A stretch of 64,000 nt of DNA from Tolypothrix sp. PCC 7910 (GCF_011769525.1 NZ_CP050440.1:3535501-3599500); one strand, 5' to 3'. Shown: positions 44,120 to 55,585, numbered from the stretch's first letter. Numbers and translations are program-made. The notes: generated from the letters alone by a model not told the origin.

Positions 44120-47100
44120 TTACACGGGAATTTCGATGACAAATTCTGTACCTTCACCCAGAACAGAGTTACAGCTTAAACGCCCATTGTGGGTTTGTTC
44201 AACAATTTGACGCGCGATCGCTAATCCTAATCCCGTACCTTTACCAACTTCTTTGGTAGTAAACAGATGGTCAAAGATGCGATCGCGAATTGACTCTGGC
44301 ATTCCTGGGCCGTTATCTTGGATACCAATAATCGCTATGCGTCCATCATCAGAGATATCTGTACGAATAGTAATTTGCTGAGGGTAGGCTTCTAAATCAG
44401 CAAAAGAGTGCCCCTCGCTGACTGTATCTAAGGCATCAATCGCATTACCCAGGATATTCATAAATACTTGATTGAGTTGCCCTAAAAAGCATTTAACCTG
44501 GGGTAAGTTACCATATTCTTTGATTACCTGAATAGCTGGGCGTTTTTCGGAAGCTTTCAAGCGATATTTCAAAATTAATATTGTACTTTCAATCCCCTCA
44601 TGGAGATTGCAAGCGACTTTTTCTGCTGTGTCTGCCCGTGAGAAGGTACGCAAACTAGTGCTAATATCTTTGATGCGTTCAGATGCAACTTTCATTGAAC
44701 CCACCAGCTTGGGTAAATCGGCTTTGAGGAATTCTAAATCAATCTCTTCAGCATGATCAATCGCTGCGGGAGAAAGAATAGGGTTGTTTTCTTGCAACAA
44801 TTGCAGATGGGTAAGTAAGTCTTGAATATACTGTTCAGTATTATTCAAGCTACCTTTAAGAAAGCCTACAGGATTATTAATTTCGTGGGCTACCCCTGCA
44901 ACTAAATTACCCAAGGAAGCCATTTTCTCATTTTGCACCATTTGCAGCTGTGTGTGCTTGAGTTGCTTCAGCATCTGTTCCAACTTTTGGGCATAATCTT
45001 GAGATTGTTGGTAAAGATGGGCATTTTCTAGGGAGATGGCAGCTTGAGTACATAATAGTTGAATAACTTCCGTGCGATCGCGAGTAAAGGCTGCGATCGT
45101 TAATTGATTTTCTAAATACAATAAGCCAATTAATTTGCCCTGATGCCAAATGGGTGTACACATCACACTTTTAGGTTGTTGCTGCATCAGATAAGGATCA
45201 GCGATAAAATCAGTTTGGGAAGTTGCATCATCCAAAACCACAGTTTTACCGCTTCGTTTGACGTAATTTATCAATGTTTCTGGAATCGCTTGACTAATTT
45301 CTAATGGCACAGTTTGCTGATTTGTACCTTCATTTGTGGTAGCTATTGCCTCAATTAGCCAATTTCCATCTCTGATTGCTAATAAAACTGCCTTTTTTGC
45401 ACCCGCATTTGTCATCAATACTTCCATGAGGGTATTGAGCAATTTTTCTAGTTCAATTTCACTAGATAAAGCTTGTGAGGCTTTAAAGATAGTGCCAAAA
45501 TCGAGATTTTTAGAAATACTGCTACTGCTACTAGATCTAGTAGTTTGGATAGTTTGATGGAGATATGAAGAAGCATCAATAGTAGAAATGTAGGTTTCGC
45601 TAAGGAGTAAATGATGACTTTGTACTTGTAATATCGGCTGTAGGAGATCAGGATAGCGTTTTTCTAAGTCATAAATTTTAGTCTTTGCGCCCCAATGAGC
45701 ATAGCAGTAGTAAGCTTCCTGCATATAGACTTGAGCTAACTTATGTTTACCCCATTCCAAATAGAACTGGGCTGTAAGTTCATTAGCGAGTGCGGCTTCT
45801 TGTAAGTAATGATTTTCTTTAGCCAAGGCAATAGCGCGATCATAATATTCAATAGCTTCAGCTTTTTGCCCCAATACTCGATGTTTTTCAGCTGACACCA
45901 AATCATATTTATGCTGGAAATTCATTGGTGCAAACTGAGCTTGTAACTGCAATTTATGCTGATTTTCGTTAACCCGCAACAGCAGTTGAGCTTGAGTTGA
46001 TGGTTCAGCCATTGGGTAAGCAGCAAGCCAAGACAAAGAAGCATAAAAGTAGAAAACTGGTACAGATAGTAACCCTGCACCACCTTTTAGGTAATGCTCT
46101 CCTTGATCTGCATTTTTAACAGCCTCAGGAATGTTCTTAAAAAGATAAGCGAGCATTAACTTATTCAGAAAGAATACATGAAGTGCTAACTCATCATTTT
46201 CTTGCTGGAGAGTCAACAAAATTTCTTTTTCATTGCAATATTCTCCAATCAGGTAATCTGGATTATTATGATTTATGATTAAATTATTAGTAGTTTGGGC
46301 AAGAATATTAGACCAATTCAAAAAATTGTTGCTATTAGCAAAGTTAGACTTATATACTCGTATATCTTCTAGCAGATTTTCTAGAATACCCACACCACTT
46401 AAGTAAGTATAAAAAAGTTTAAAAAACATCGAGACTAATACATGTACAAAATCGCCAGTCTCTAAGCCAATAGTATAGGATTGCTGTAATAAGGAAATCG
46501 CCTGACTAACATGGTGCTGATTGTATTCGTTGAAGGCAGCCACCTTCATGGTAGTCATACTTTCAACAGATTTAGCTTGAAATAAATCCACAATTAATAA
46601 AGCTAGCTGACCAAATTGGTAGCCTTCTTCGAGCTTGTTTAATACTGTATTAACTACAATGCCAAAATCTGCATATCCTGGTGCGGAAAGTGGTGCATTG
46701 CCGTATTTCAGCGATAAACTTACTTCTTCACAAGCAATAATGGGAAACAGATAAGGTGCAGCTTGGTGAATAGAAGGAACAATACTATTCATAATCCGCA
46801 AAGCTACTAAAGCTTTAGTATCCTTCATCACAGGCAACTGCACTAAATCTAAAATATTTCTGCCTGCTAATGTAGCGAGAGTATTTTCTACCTGTTGCTG
46901 AATATCTATAGGTGTGACTGATTCAGGTAGATTCACCCCCAGTTCTTGAAGAATTTCTCGCCCAGTGGCGATCGCTTGCAGTTGTTGTCCTTGTACCTGA
47001 TAAGCATGGAGTTTAATTTCATTAACTTTGGCTTGATCGAGTAATGAAGTTGCTTGTTGCAAAACAATCTGAATTAAAGATTCCATCTGGTGAAATTCTT

Positions 47101-49579
47101 TGTTGAGAAAAGCCGATTCTGCCGCTTCTTCATGTAAACTGCGAGTTAGTTCATAGGCATTTTCCCAACTATTAGTTGTTAATAGCTGAATTCCCTGATT
47201 GAAGTAATAAACTGCTGCACTATAAGCAGTAGATTCTTTAGCTTTACAACCAACTCTCAAATTTAACTGTGCCAATTGTTGACGTTCATCTGGCTGGGTA
47301 ATGATTGCTGAACCACAATTCAACTGATTCACAATCTCAAAAATTTTTTCTTCTTGCTCTGCTATAGGAGTGTTTAATAAAAGTAAACGACCTATTTTTA
47401 AGTGAGTGGATTGTTTCTCTACTTCTGGAATTAGATAGTAGGCTGCTTGCTGCACCCGGTCATGTAGGAATTTATAATTTGGATTTTGAAAGTGGTAACT
47501 ACTCAATATTTGAGATTCAGCATGATTTCCATGATCTTGAAATAATTTATAAACTTCATTTTTCGGTAAGATTAACCCAGCTTGTAAAGCTGGCCATAAA
47601 TCGACAGCAGTCTCTACTTGCGATTTTTGATAGACAATAGCTAGTGTTCCCAAGTCAAAAGAGTTGCCAATACAAGCAGCTAATTTTAAAGCATTTTGAG
47701 TTGGCTGAGGTAATTTCTGTAGCTGTATTGCCATCAACTCAACCACGTTATCTGTCAAAGATAATGTGTTAACCTCAGAAATGTCACATTGCCAATATCC
47801 CTTTTCTAGATTAAAGCTAATTAGTCCATCTTCATATAATGCCTTAAGAAATTGATGATTAAAAAAAGGATTACCTCTAGTTTTTTGATAAACTAGCTTA
47901 GTCAAATATAAAGCCTTTTCCGGTGAACAACTGAGTGTATCTGCTATTAGTTGATTAATTTGAGATATTTTGAGCGGGGTTAAGGCGATAGTATGAGAAA
48001 TTCTGTAGGTCTGATTTTTGCCAATTTCATTTAAAGTCTCCATTAAAGGATGAGCAGGAAATACTTCGTTATCCCGGTAAGCACCAATCAATAATAGATA
48101 GCCATGATTGTTGTCTCCAATCAATAGTTCTATTAACTTTAACGAAGCACTATCTGCCCATTGCAAATCATCAATAAATATGACTAGAGGATGTTTTTTT
48201 ATAGTAAAGGTAGCAATAAACTTTTGAAACAGTAAATTGAAGCGATTTTGTTCTGCATTCCCTCCCAGTTGGGCTACAGCTGGTTGCACACCAATAATTT
48301 GTTCTAGTTCCGGAATTACATCTACAATTACCTGAGCATTATCACCCAAAGCTTGGAGAATTTGATTTTTCCAGATTTGCAGTTGTGCGTCACTTTCAGA
48401 CAGCAATTGTCCCATCAAATCGCGTAAAGCTTGTACAAAAGCTGAGAAGGGAATATTCCGGTTAAATTGGTCAAATTTACCTTTAATAAAATAACCGCGT
48501 TGACGGACAATCGGCTTATGGATTTCATTGACAACAGCAGTTTTACCAATCCCCGAAAAGCCAGCAACTAATATCATTTCTGTATTACCTTTGCTAACTC
48601 GCTCAAAGGCATTTAACAGTGCTTCAACTTCAGTTTGCCGACCATAAAGTTTATCAGGAATAATAAAGCGATCGCACACATCTCTTTGTGCAATTGGAAA
48701 GCTATCAATTTTCCCCGTTATCTTCAGTTGCTCAAGGCATTTTTCTAAATCATATTTCAGCCCTAATGCACTCTGATAGCGCTCTTCCGCATTCTTCGCC
48801 ATCAGTTTCATTACAATATCGGAGAGTACTTGCGGAATCAATTCTCCATTTTTGAATTTTGAATTTTGAATTTTGAATTGATTTGGTTGTTGGGCAATAT
48901 GACAATGTACCATCTCCATCATGTCATTTGATTGAAATGGTAATTCTCCAGTCAGCAATTCGTAAAAAGTTACGCCTAAAGAGTAAAAATCAGTGCGGTA
49001 ATCAATTCCGCGATTCATTCTACCTGTTTGTTCTGGAGATAAATATCCTAGCGTTCCTTCCAAAATATTAGGGCTGACAACAGTTTGACTTTCTCTTGGC
49101 AATAAAGATGCAATACTAAAGTCAATTAAGCGAATTTCATGGGTTTCGGGATTAACTAAAATATTTGCAGGTTTAATATCTTTATGAATGATGCGATGGC
49201 GATAGAGAACATCTAAGATATTGCAAAGAGCGATCGCAATCTTCAAAAACTCCAGCAAGCAACCTACAGCTTCCCCCCTATCCCACCACAAGTTAAGCGC
49301 AATTCCCCCAAAGTCCTCCATCACTAATGCATAGCCATTCTGATAGGGTTCCAGGCTATAGGTTTGCACGACTAGAGGAGATGGAAGATTTTTGGCAATG
49401 GTATACTGATTGCGAAACTGCACCAGTTCACTAAAACTAGGATAAGGATTTTTCAGCAGCTTAATTGCCACAGGTTGATGGTCAGCCTCTCGATACCCAC
49501 GATAAACCAGCGTTCTCGAGCCATTGTATATTTCTTCGCTGATGCGATAACCGGGAATAATAACTTGCGTGCTAACCAT
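44120..49579 (-). CDS. Ser/Thr kinase-AAA-GAF-histidine kinase hybrid
   Basis: About 1819 residues when started at ATG 49579 ([16 protein letters not shown]). Upstream in-frame codons come from a heptamer repeat and are unlikely to be translated. Domains in order: protein kinase (~8-280; Lys40, HKDIKPAN with Asp134, DFS instead of DFG at 153-155), AAA/NACHT-like ATPase (Walker A GFSGIGKT at 340-347), a long helical TPR-like region, GAF (~1400-1530), and histidine kinase (His1565 in [14 protein letters not shown] site DNGPGMP and GTGLGLAIA). There is no receiver domain. This HstK-like architecture is known in filamentous cyanobacteria; the signal and partner regulator are unknown. A 28-base repeat lies inside the kinase domain. 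Confidence 0.9.
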   Translation of the reverse strand: MVSTQVIIPGYRISEEIYNGSRTLVYRGYREADHQPVAIKLLKNPYPSFSELVQFRNQYTIAKNLPSPLVVQTYSLEPYQNGYALVMEDFGGIALNLWWDRGEAVGCLLEFLKIAIALCNILDVLYRHRIIHKDIKPANILVNPETHEIRLIDFSIASLLPRESQTVVSPNILEGTLGYLSPEQTGRMNRGIDYRTDFYSLGVTFYELLTGELPFQSNDMMEMVHCHIAQQPNQFKIQNSKFKNGELIPQVLSDIVMKLMAKNAEERYQSALGLKYDLEKCLEQLKITGKIDSFPIAQRDVCDRFIIPDKLYGRQTEVEALLNAFERVSKGNTEMILVAGFSGIGKTAVVNEIHKPIVRQRGYFIKGKFDQFNRNIPFSAFVQALRDLMGQLLSESDAQLQIWKNQILQALGDNAQVIVDVIPELEQIIGVQPAVAQLGGNAEQNRFNLLFQKFIATFTIKKHPLVIFIDDLQWADSASLKLIELLIGDNNHGYLLLIGAYRDNEVFPAHPLMETLNEIGKNQTYRISHTIALTPLKISQINQLIADTLSCSPEKALYLTKLVYQKTRGNPFFNHQFLKALYEDGLISFNLEKGYWQCDISEVNTLSLTDNVVELMAIQLQKLPQPTQNALKLAACIGNSFDLGTLAIVYQKSQVETAVDLWPALQAGLILPKNEVYKLFQDHGNHAESQILSSYHFQNPNYKFLHDRVQQAAYYLIPEVEKQSTHLKIGRLLLLNTPIAEQEEKIFEIVNQLNCGSAIITQPDERQQLAQLNLRVGCKAKESTAYSAAVYYFNQGIQLLTTNSWENAYELTRSLHEEAAESAFLNKEFHQMESLIQIVLQQATSLLDQAKVNEIKLHAYQVQGQQLQAIATGREILQELGVNLPESVTPIDIQQQVENTLATLAGRNILDLVQLPVMKDTKALVALRIMNSIVPSIHQAAPYLFPIIACEEVSLSLKYGNAPLSAPGYADFGIVVNTVLNKLEEGYQFGQLALLIVDLFQAKSVESMTTMKVAAFNEYNQHHVSQAISLLQQSYTIGLETGDFVHVLVSMFFKLFYTYLSGVGILENLLEDIRVYKSNFANSNNFLNWSNILAQTTNNLIINHNNPDYLIGEYCNEKEILLTLQQENDELALHVFFLNKLMLAYLFKNIPEAVKNADQGEHYLKGGAGLLSVPVFYFYASLSWLAAYPMAEPSTQAQLLLRVNENQHKLQLQAQFAPMNFQHKYDLVSAEKHRVLGQKAEAIEYYDRAIALAKENHYLQEAALANELTAQFYLEWGKHKLAQVYMQEAYYCYAHWGAKTKIYDLEKRYPDLLQPILQVQSHHLLLSETYISTIDASSYLHQTIQTTRSSSSSSISKNLDFGTIFKASQALSSEIELEKLLNTLMEVLMTNAGAKKAVLLAIRDGNWLIEAIATTNEGTNQQTVPLEISQAIPETLINYVKRSGKTVVLDDATSQTDFIADPYLMQQQPKSVMCTPIWHQGKLIGLLYLENQLTIAAFTRDRTEVIQLLCTQAAISLENAHLYQQSQDYAQKLEQMLKQLKHTQLQMVQNEKMASLGNLVAGVAHEINNPVGFLKGSLNNTEQYIQDLLTHLQLLQENNPILSPAAIDHAEEIDLEFLKADLPKLVGSMKVASERIKDISTSLRTFSRADTAEKVACNLHEGIESTILILKYRLKASEKRPAIQVIKEYGNLPQVKCFLGQLNQVFMNILGNAIDALDTVSEGHSFADLEAYPQQITIRTDISDDGRIAIIGIQDNGPGMPESIRDRIFDHLFTTKEVGKGTGLGLAIARQIVEQTHNGRLSCNSVLGEGTEFVIEIPV
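48850..48877. repeat. TTTTGAA heptamer x4 inside the kinase-domain coding sequence
   Basis: Four exact TTTTGAA units encode [14 protein letters not shown] residues at about 236-244 of the hybrid kinase, in a loop of the C-lobe. The same type of repeat is normally intergenic in these genomes. Confidence 0.85.
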
Positions 49580-49645
49580 AACTGTTGAGTGATGAAATTT
49601 ACTGGGAAGTGAATTTAGTATTCCCAAAATGAAGCGTGTCATTAT

Positions 49646-49707
49646 TGGGGACTGGGGACTGGGGATTGGGGACTGGGGACTGGGGACTGGGGATTGGGGA
49701 CTGGGAG
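49646..49707. repeat. GGGGACT/GGGGATT heptamer array upstream of the hybrid kinase
   Basis: About nine tandem 7-base units (GGGGACT with GGGGATT variants) lie in the 5' region of the kinase. They are open in the kinase frame, which could mislead start prediction. AATTACC and ACAAATG-type units follow at about 49738-49792, just before fghA. Confidence 0.88.
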
Positions 49708-49794
49708 ATGAGGTGAAATAACAAACATCAAACACCAATTACCAATTACCAATTACCCATTACCAAATGACAAATAACAAATGACAAATGCCAA

Positions 49795-50649
49795 ATGACC
49801 AACCTCAAACTAATTTCCGAATCTAAAAGCTTTGGTGGTAAAGTCGGCTTTTACTCCCACCCCTCCTCGACTTGTAACGGGGAAATGCGCTTTGCTGTCT
49901 ATCAACCACCGCAGGCGAGTCAACAACCTGTACCAATTCTTTATTTCCTTGCAGGTTTGACTTGCACTGAAGAGAATTTTATTGTCAAAGCTGGGGCGCA
50001 GCGTTACGCAGCAGAGTATGGGTTAATGCTAGTTGCGCCAGATACCAGTCCGCGCAATGCAGGAATTCCTGGTGAGGATGAGGATTGGGATTTTGGGACA
50101 GGTGCAGGTTTTTATGTGGATGCGACAACAGAACCTTGGCGATCGCACTATCAAATGTATAGTTATGTCGTCCAAGAATTACCCGCAATCATTACCGCCA
50201 ATTTTCCCGTCATCGGTGAGAAACAAGGTATTTTCGGTCATTCTATGGGGGGACATGGGGCGCTAGTTTGTGCGCTACGAAACCCCCATTTTTATAAATC
50301 AGTTTCCGCTTTTGCACCCATTACCGCACCAATGCGCTGTCCTTGGGGACAAAAAGCCTTCAGCCGTTATTTAGGAACAAATCAAGAAGATTGGCGTAAC
50401 TATGATGCTAGTGAATTAATCAAGCTAGGAGCGTATCATAGCCCAATTCTCATTGACCAAGGGACTGCTGATAAATTTTTAGCCGAACAATTGCTACCAG
50501 AAGTATTTGAGCAAAGTTGTCAAGCCGTCAACCAACCGCTCAACTTGCGCTATCAAGAAGGCTACGACCACAGCTACTATTTTATAGCCAGCTTTATTGA
50601 AGACCACATTCGCCATCATGCGATCACACTGAAGTCAGGGAGTTCCTAA
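49795..50649 (+). CDS. fghA: S-formylglutathione hydrolase
   Basis: A 284-residue esterase D family alpha/beta hydrolase. It contains [20 protein letters not shown] and PDTSPR, the nucleophile elbow [10 protein letters not shown] (Ser ~149), the Asp in [10 protein letters not shown] and the His in [12 protein letters not shown]. It hydrolyses S-formylglutathione to formate and glutathione, the second step of glutathione-dependent formaldehyde detoxification. The formaldehyde dehydrogenase partner is not in this window. The start follows a repeat tract, with no strong ribosome site. Confidence 0.95.
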   Translation: MTNLKLISESKSFGGKVGFYSHPSSTCNGEMRFAVYQPPQASQQPVPILYFLAGLTCTEENFIVKAGAQRYAAEYGLMLVAPDTSPRNAGIPGEDEDWDFGTGAGFYVDATTEPWRSHYQMYSYVVQELPAIITANFPVIGEKQGIFGHSMGGHGALVCALRNPHFYKSVSAFAPITAPMRCPWGQKAFSRYLGTNQEDWRNYDASELIKLGAYHSPILIDQGTADKFLAEQLLPEVFEQSCQAVNQPLNLRYQEGYDHSYYFIASFIEDHIRHHAITLKSGSS

Positions 50650-50745
50650 TAAAAAGCAGGGGGAGCAGAGGGAGCAGAGGAGCAGAGGAAGTAATCTCTC
50701 AATTATTTAATGAATTGGGATAACAGCTTAATTGCATCGGTTAGG

Positions 50746-51027
50746 TTCTGAACTCGAAAATCCGAGCAAAAAGGATGAAACTTCAACTTCTGAACTCGAA
50801 CATTCGAGTAAAAAGCGCGAACCTCCACCTTCAGAACTCCAACATTCGAGTAAAAAGCTCATACTTCCACCTGCTGAACTCGAGCATCCGAGCAAAAAGC
50901 TTGAACCTCCGCCTTTTGAACTCGAAAATCCGAGTAAAAAGCTCGAAACTCCACCTTCTAAACTCGAACATCCGAGCAAAAAGCGCGAACCTCCGCCTTC
51001 TGAACTTGAAACTTCAACTTCTGAGAT
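50746..51027. repeat. 42-bp tandem repeat (minisatellite), six units plus a partial
   Basis: Units begin at 50746, 50788, 50830, 50872, 50914 and 50956, with a degenerate seventh from 50998. Each contains a small palindrome of type CTCGAACATTCGAG and then TAAAAAGC or CAAAAAGC. Because 42 is divisible by three and stops are absent, frames are open on both strands (for example a 14-residue SELEHSSKKREPPP repeat on plus). There is no ribosome site or sensible start, so I treat it as a noncoding minisatellite at the 3' flank of the TPR-CHAT gene. Confidence 0.85.
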
Positions 51028-54000
51028 TACTTGTCGCTCAAAACTGTCCAATTACCAGAGGGAACAAACGCAGCCCAGTACTTAGGATGCTGATAATCGG
51101 GACTATTGAGTAATTCTAACTGTGCAGAACGTAAAGCTTCATGCCTGCCTTGACCAGCCTTCAAGTTCTGATAATATTTCACCATTAATAATTTAGTTGC
51201 CTCATCGTCCACTAGCCACAAACTTAAAACTTGAGTTTGAGAACCAGCAATTACCAAAGCACGACGCAAGCCATAAACACCATTCCCCACTTTGACATCA
51301 CCGCTACCAGTTTCACAAGCAGAAAGCACCACTAAATCAGTTGAGCGCAAATCCAAACCAGCGACTTCCAAAGCTGTTAATATGCCATCATCGCGATCTG
51401 CTGGGACTCGGTTACGTTGATTTGCACCAGCTAAGGCTAATCCAGAACGCAAAAGCGGGTTTTCTACTTGTAACATCTTTGGCGATCGCTGTTGCTTAAG
51501 TTCTTGTGCTGCATCTGCGATAAAAAAACCGTGAGTCGCCAAATGTAAAATCCTGGGGCTATGAAGATGTTTCACAGCTGTTTCTGTCGCATCTTTACCT
51601 AACAACATTTGGGTATCCGGTAAGATGGCTTTAATAGCTACAGCTTCATCTTTAGTAGCACTTAAATAGTTAAATACTAAGTTTGCCAATTCCGGGGAAC
51701 GCAAGTTCTGAGAACCACGCACATCATTGGGTTTAGCTGCTACTGTTATAGGTTGTTTTTGGTTTTCATAATCAATATCTGCTAGTAATACCGGAGACGA
51801 AGCGCTATTTTTACCAGATTGAAAGCGCAATAAATCGCGCCCAGTGGTGAGATAAGAGAAAGCATAACGCTGAATCAGGAATTGATTTTGTTCATCTGTG
51901 AGTGCTTCAAAAGGAATTAATGTTAATTGTCCATCAGGCGCAATTAAGATTTGACGCGCATTACCTAATAATGGACGGATAGGTGCCATTACTTGTTGAT
52001 CGAGAGTCCGAGCGAGTTTTTTGACAGGTTTTCCTGTTGCTAAAGCTGCGCGGAATTGATTAGCCAACTGATTGATAGCAGCTGCTTCACCTAAATCCAG
52101 CCATTTTGGTTGTCCTTGAGAATGCAAGACAGCAGCAGCATAGCGTGCTTTCCCCCACTTCTGTTCTTCCGTCTTAGCTTGAGCATTGAATGGGTTATAT
52201 TGCACAATCTCTACTAAAACTGCATCTTTGGGGATTTTGGCTTGAACAGTTGTTAAATCTACGGGTTGGGTTTGAACGCGAAATTCAGCACTTTTGGCAC
52301 TAATTACGGCTTCCAACTTTTCTTTTTCTGCTTCTAGTTGCTCAAGTTGATGATTAGCAGTAGCAGCATTTTGGTTTCTTTGTTCAGAAAATACTAAATT
52401 TGATTGTTGCTGTTGAATCTCCAACCACTGATTAAATAACTTTTTATTTTCTCGATTATTTTCCACTTGCGATCGCAGGATTTGGATACTATCAGCCATA
52501 GCATCCAACACTAAACCTTTACGACGTAGCACAGTAGTGAGAGCTAAATTACTGAGAACTTGATGATTGCGACCTTCTACCACAGACAAGGACACTATAT
52601 TATCATTTGTCCCAGAAAACTTATGAATATAGTTCTGTTTTCTTTGCTCTGAGCCTACCGCAAAAATCAGATTTAAATTGCGTTCTTCAACTTCTAGCGC
52701 CCGTTGCAAAAAATTGATAGTCTGACTGATATTACCCTGAGCTTGATACAATACAACCAAATTCTGTAAGCAACGAGCTACTAAATAATGTTCTTTGCCA
52801 AAGATTTTCTCCAGAATTGGCAAAGCGCGGAGATAAAGCGGTTCTGCTTGTTGATAATTACCCTGGAGACGATAAAGTTCCGCGAGGTTATTTAATCCAG
52901 TCGCAAAATCTAAATTTTCTGTGCCTATAATTTTTTCTGTAATTGCCAGCGAACGTTGCAATAAAGGTTCTGCTTGTTGATATTGACCTCGATTCTCATA
53001 CAGTATCGCCAAATCATTAAGGCTATGAGCAAAATCTAAATGTTCTGTGCCCAATATATTTTGTCTCATTGCCAAAGCGCGTTGCAATAAGGGTTCTGCT
53101 TGTTGGTAATTACCCTTTTCTTGATATAAATTTCCCAACTTACTAAGGCTTGCAGCCACATCAGGATGTGATTTCCCCAGTATCTTTTCTCTAATAGCCA
53201 GAGCGCGTTGAAATAAAATTTCTGCTTGTTGATAATTACCCTGTATTTGATAGAGTGTAGCTAGGTTATTTAAAGTAGTAGCAACATTTATATGTTCTTT
53301 ACCCAGAGATTTTTCAAAAATCGCTAAAGCACTAACATAGAGAGGTTCAGCTTGTTGATAATCTCCTAGCTTTCTATACAGTTCAGCTAAATTATTCAGA
53401 CTGTAGGCGATAGATTGATCGTCTTTTTTCAAGAGCTTTTGCTTGATAGATAAAGCACGTTTATATAAAGATTCTGCCTGTGTAAAATTGCCTACATCTA
53501 GGTAGAGTCCAGCCAAATTATTTAAGCTTATAGCCACATCAAGATGTAAATTACCCAAAACTTTTTCTCTAATAGCAAGAGCGCGTTTATATAAAGGTTC
53601 TGCCTGTTGATACTTGCCTTGTTCTCGATAGAGACTAGCCAAATTATTTAAGCCAGGGGTAATCTCTAAATGCTCTTTACCAAATAACTTTTCACTAATA
53701 GCCAGAGCGCGTTTATATAAAGGTTCTGCCTGTTGATAATTACCCTGTGATTTATACAGTAACGCTAAATTATGTAAGCTAGTGGCAACATCTTTATGTA
53801 CATTACCTAAAATTTTTTCTCTAATTGCTAAAGCACGTTCTGCTAAAGGAATTGCTGTACTGTATTTAGCCTCGTAGTATAGCTTTACTACTTGTTTATT
53901 TAGTTCTTCAGCTTCTTTTAAAGCGGCTTGCTGTTCTTTAGTATATGTGCTTTGCTCTTGGGCAACGGCTTTCACTGTGATTATGGGTAAACCTGTGGTG

Positions 54001-54071
54001 AGCGCAATAACTATTGACCAAGGTGTGAATAAAATACCTACTATATTAATAGCACTGAATAGTTTTTTCAC
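51027..54071 (-). CDS. Exported TPR protein with CHAT caspase-like domain
   Basis: A 1014-residue protein. The N-terminus has a signal peptide (~1-38). About ten 42-residue TPR units follow (~55-470; NYQQAEPLYKRALAI-type), as in kinesin light chain. The C-terminal CHAT domain (~690-1005) has the catalytic His847 in HLATHGFF and Cys919 in VLSACETGSG. CHAT proteins are caspase-fold proteases; some act in regulated cell death or defence, but in cyanobacteria many are of unknown role. The start is GTG at 54071 without a good Shine-Dalgarno. The 42-bp minisatellite abuts its 3' end. Confidence 0.92.
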   Translation of the reverse strand: MKKLFSAINIVGILFTPWSIVIALTTGLPIITVKAVAQEQSTYTKEQQAALKEAEELNKQVVKLYYEAKYSTAIPLAERALAIREKILGNVHKDVATSLHNLALLYKSQGNYQQAEPLYKRALAISEKLFGKEHLEITPGLNNLASLYREQGKYQQAEPLYKRALAIREKVLGNLHLDVAISLNNLAGLYLDVGNFTQAESLYKRALSIKQKLLKKDDQSIAYSLNNLAELYRKLGDYQQAEPLYVSALAIFEKSLGKEHINVATTLNNLATLYQIQGNYQQAEILFQRALAIREKILGKSHPDVAASLSKLGNLYQEKGNYQQAEPLLQRALAMRQNILGTEHLDFAHSLNDLAILYENRGQYQQAEPLLQRSLAITEKIIGTENLDFATGLNNLAELYRLQGNYQQAEPLYLRALPILEKIFGKEHYLVARCLQNLVVLYQAQGNISQTINFLQRALEVEERNLNLIFAVGSEQRKQNYIHKFSGTNDNIVSLSVVEGRNHQVLSNLALTTVLRRKGLVLDAMADSIQILRSQVENNRENKKLFNQWLEIQQQQSNLVFSEQRNQNAATANHQLEQLEAEKEKLEAVISAKSAEFRVQTQPVDLTTVQAKIPKDAVLVEIVQYNPFNAQAKTEEQKWGKARYAAAVLHSQGQPKWLDLGEAAAINQLANQFRAALATGKPVKKLARTLDQQVMAPIRPLLGNARQILIAPDGQLTLIPFEALTDEQNQFLIQRYAFSYLTTGRDLLRFQSGKNSASSPVLLADIDYENQKQPITVAAKPNDVRGSQNLRSPELANLVFNYLSATKDEAVAIKAILPDTQMLLGKDATETAVKHLHSPRILHLATHGFFIADAAQELKQQRSPKMLQVENPLLRSGLALAGANQRNRVPADRDDGILTALEVAGLDLRSTDLVVLSACETGSGDVKVGNGVYGLRRALVIAGSQTQVLSLWLVDDEATKLLMVKYYQNLKAGQGRHEALRSAQLELLNSPDYQHPKYWAAFVPSGNWTVLSDK

Positions 54072-54496
54072 AAGTAAATTACATGGTTGTGGGTTGAACT
54101 ATGGGTCAATATTGGCTTGACTCAGTAATAAACGCCAAGTACTTGTAAAAAAACATCAATATTAAGCTTGCATTCATAGTGCGATCGCATCATGAATCAA
54201 TCAAGCCGTTACCAGTAGTTTGCCGCCAACCAATTGCGATCAAAATGAATAAATGTAGAGTGCGCCATATAACTCTTGTGAAGCGGGCTGTCTGGCCCGC
54301 TACGAGTGTAACTCACTGAGAAATTCGCTGTACAACATTAGAGGTAAGTAAGTGGGTGGAAATAAAGCAAACTATGTTAAAAAACGTAAATAGACTTAAA
54401 ATCCTTACCAATGACCAATGACCAATGACCAATGACAGCCTCAGCCAGTTATCTTTAATTTCGCCAACCTACTTAACTGAGAAGTCTCAACCGCCA
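54072..54496. other. Gap between TPR-CHAT and pentapeptide genes
   Basis: About 425 bases. It contains a palindrome AGCGGGC/GCCCGCT (54282-54301), which looks like another dispersed element, and four tandem ACCAATG heptamers (~54408-54436). No gene or RNA fold is seen. Confidence 0.55.
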
Positions 54497-55009
54497 CTAG
54501 GGACAAAACAAACTATCTCGTGTATCCCTTCCTGTAGTGGGATTAGTACCCTTAGCAACTTGACATAATTTTTTCTGCTCATCTGGACGCAGCAACACAT
54601 CCGTAAAATCTGCGCCATCAATAATCGCCCCATCAAACTTAGCATTGGCTGCAAAAGCACCTTCTAGAACTGTATTGGTCAAATTTGCTTTGATAAAGCG
54701 AGCTGAATCTAAAGTAGCATTGCTGAGATCTGCTCCCTCAAAATTTGCCGATTCTAAATTAGCTGCAAAAAAGCTCACTCCATCCAAGTTTGCCCCAGAA
54801 AAGTTGCTTTGTTTCAAATTAGCTTTCGTAAAACTAGAATCTCTTAAATCTCGTCCAGAAAAATCAGCTCCTGTCAAAATTTCTTTGTTGTATTCTAGTG
54901 CCAAAGCTGTGGGCACAAAACCAGTAATGGCGGTAATGGCAACTACTCCCCCCAGCAATACACAGAGTATACTTGTGCAAATCCTAATACTTAATTTTTT
55001 ATTCATCAT
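54497..55009 (-). CDS. Exported pentapeptide-repeat protein
   Basis: About 170 residues from ATG at 55009 (MMNKKLSIRICTSILCVLLG). A signal peptide covers ~1-36. Residues ~45-130 are pentapeptide repeats of A(D/N)LXX type (ADFSGRDLRDSSFTKANLKQ and so on), which form a right-handed beta-helix. The end has two Cys (KKLCQVAKG, SLFCP) that could pair. Likely thylakoid lumen or periplasm; the function is unknown. A longer in-frame start exists at 55084 but would overlap the divergent yraN and has no signal peptide. Confidence 0.85.
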   Translation of the reverse strand: MMNKKLSIRICTSILCVLLGGVVAITAITGFVPTALALEYNKEILTGADFSGRDLRDSSFTKANLKQSNFSGANLDGVSFFAANLESANFEGADLSNATLDSARFIKANLTNTVLEGAFAANAKFDGAIIDGADFTDVLLRPDEQKKLCQVAKGTNPTTGRDTRDSLFCP

Positions 55010-55020
55010 ATTTTTAACCA

Positions 55021-55500
55021 ATGGCGAACCCTCCTCCATCCCATTATCCCGACATTGGTGACGTAGGTGAAGACCTGGTAGCACAATGGCTACAATCTAC
55101 AGGTTGGTCAATTTTGCATCGGCGATTTATGTGCCGTTGGGGAGAAATCGATATTATTGCTCAATCTAATGACAGTCCCGCTCAAAACTCTACTTTGGCA
55201 TTTATAGAAGTCAAAACTCGTAGCCCTGGTAACTGGGATATGGGGGGAAGAAGCGCCATCACTACAAAAAAGCAAACAAAACTTTGGCGGACTGCGGAGA
55301 TATTCTTAGCTCAACACCCAGACAAAGCTGATTATCCTTGTCGGTTTGATGTTGCGATCGTCTATTGCCAAAAAATCTCCGAAAACTTTTATGAAACAAT
55401 ATCTAACCCTCAAGTCTTAGCTACTTCTGTAGTTGCAGGTTATCAGTTCCAGTTACAAGAATACATTCCCGCCGCTTTCGACTCTGTGAATAACGCATAA
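55021..55500 (+). CDS. yraN: YraN family putative endonuclease (UPF0102)
   Basis: A 159-residue protein with the restriction-endonuclease-like core of the UPF0102 family: GEDLVAQWLQSTGW, then RWGEIDIIAQ with the Glu-x-Asp, LAFIEVKTRS with Glu-Val-Lys, and AITTKKQTKLWRTAE. Relatives are nuclease-like proteins, some linked to Holliday junction or DNA-uptake functions, but the role is unproven. Its start codon lies only 11 bases from that of the divergent pentapeptide gene. Confidence 0.92.
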   Translation: MANPPPSHYPDIGDVGEDLVAQWLQSTGWSILHRRFMCRWGEIDIIAQSNDSPAQNSTLAFIEVKTRSPGNWDMGGRSAITTKKQTKLWRTAEIFLAQHPDKADYPCRFDVAIVYCQKISENFYETISNPQVLATSVVAGYQFQLQEYIPAAFDSVNNA

Positions 55501-55585
55501 TTGGTCACCAGCAATAGATATAATATCCAAATTACTAATGACCAATTACTAAATTATTCTCTATCAATGTAACAACCAAAGGCGA

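Noticed and set aside
50746-51027. Possible CRISPR array
   Set aside because: The 42-base units are contiguous without unique spacers and no cas gene is near.
50732-51085. Open plus-strand frame with SELEHSSKKREPPP-type repeats, and the opposite minus-strand frame
   Set aside because: It is a translation of the 42-bp minisatellite; several frames on both strands are open, there is no ribosome site, and it runs antisense into the TPR-CHAT gene.
54497-55084. Pentapeptide protein starting at 55084
   Set aside because: It would overlap divergent yraN and bury the signal peptide 25 residues in; ATG at 55009 gives a proper signal peptide.
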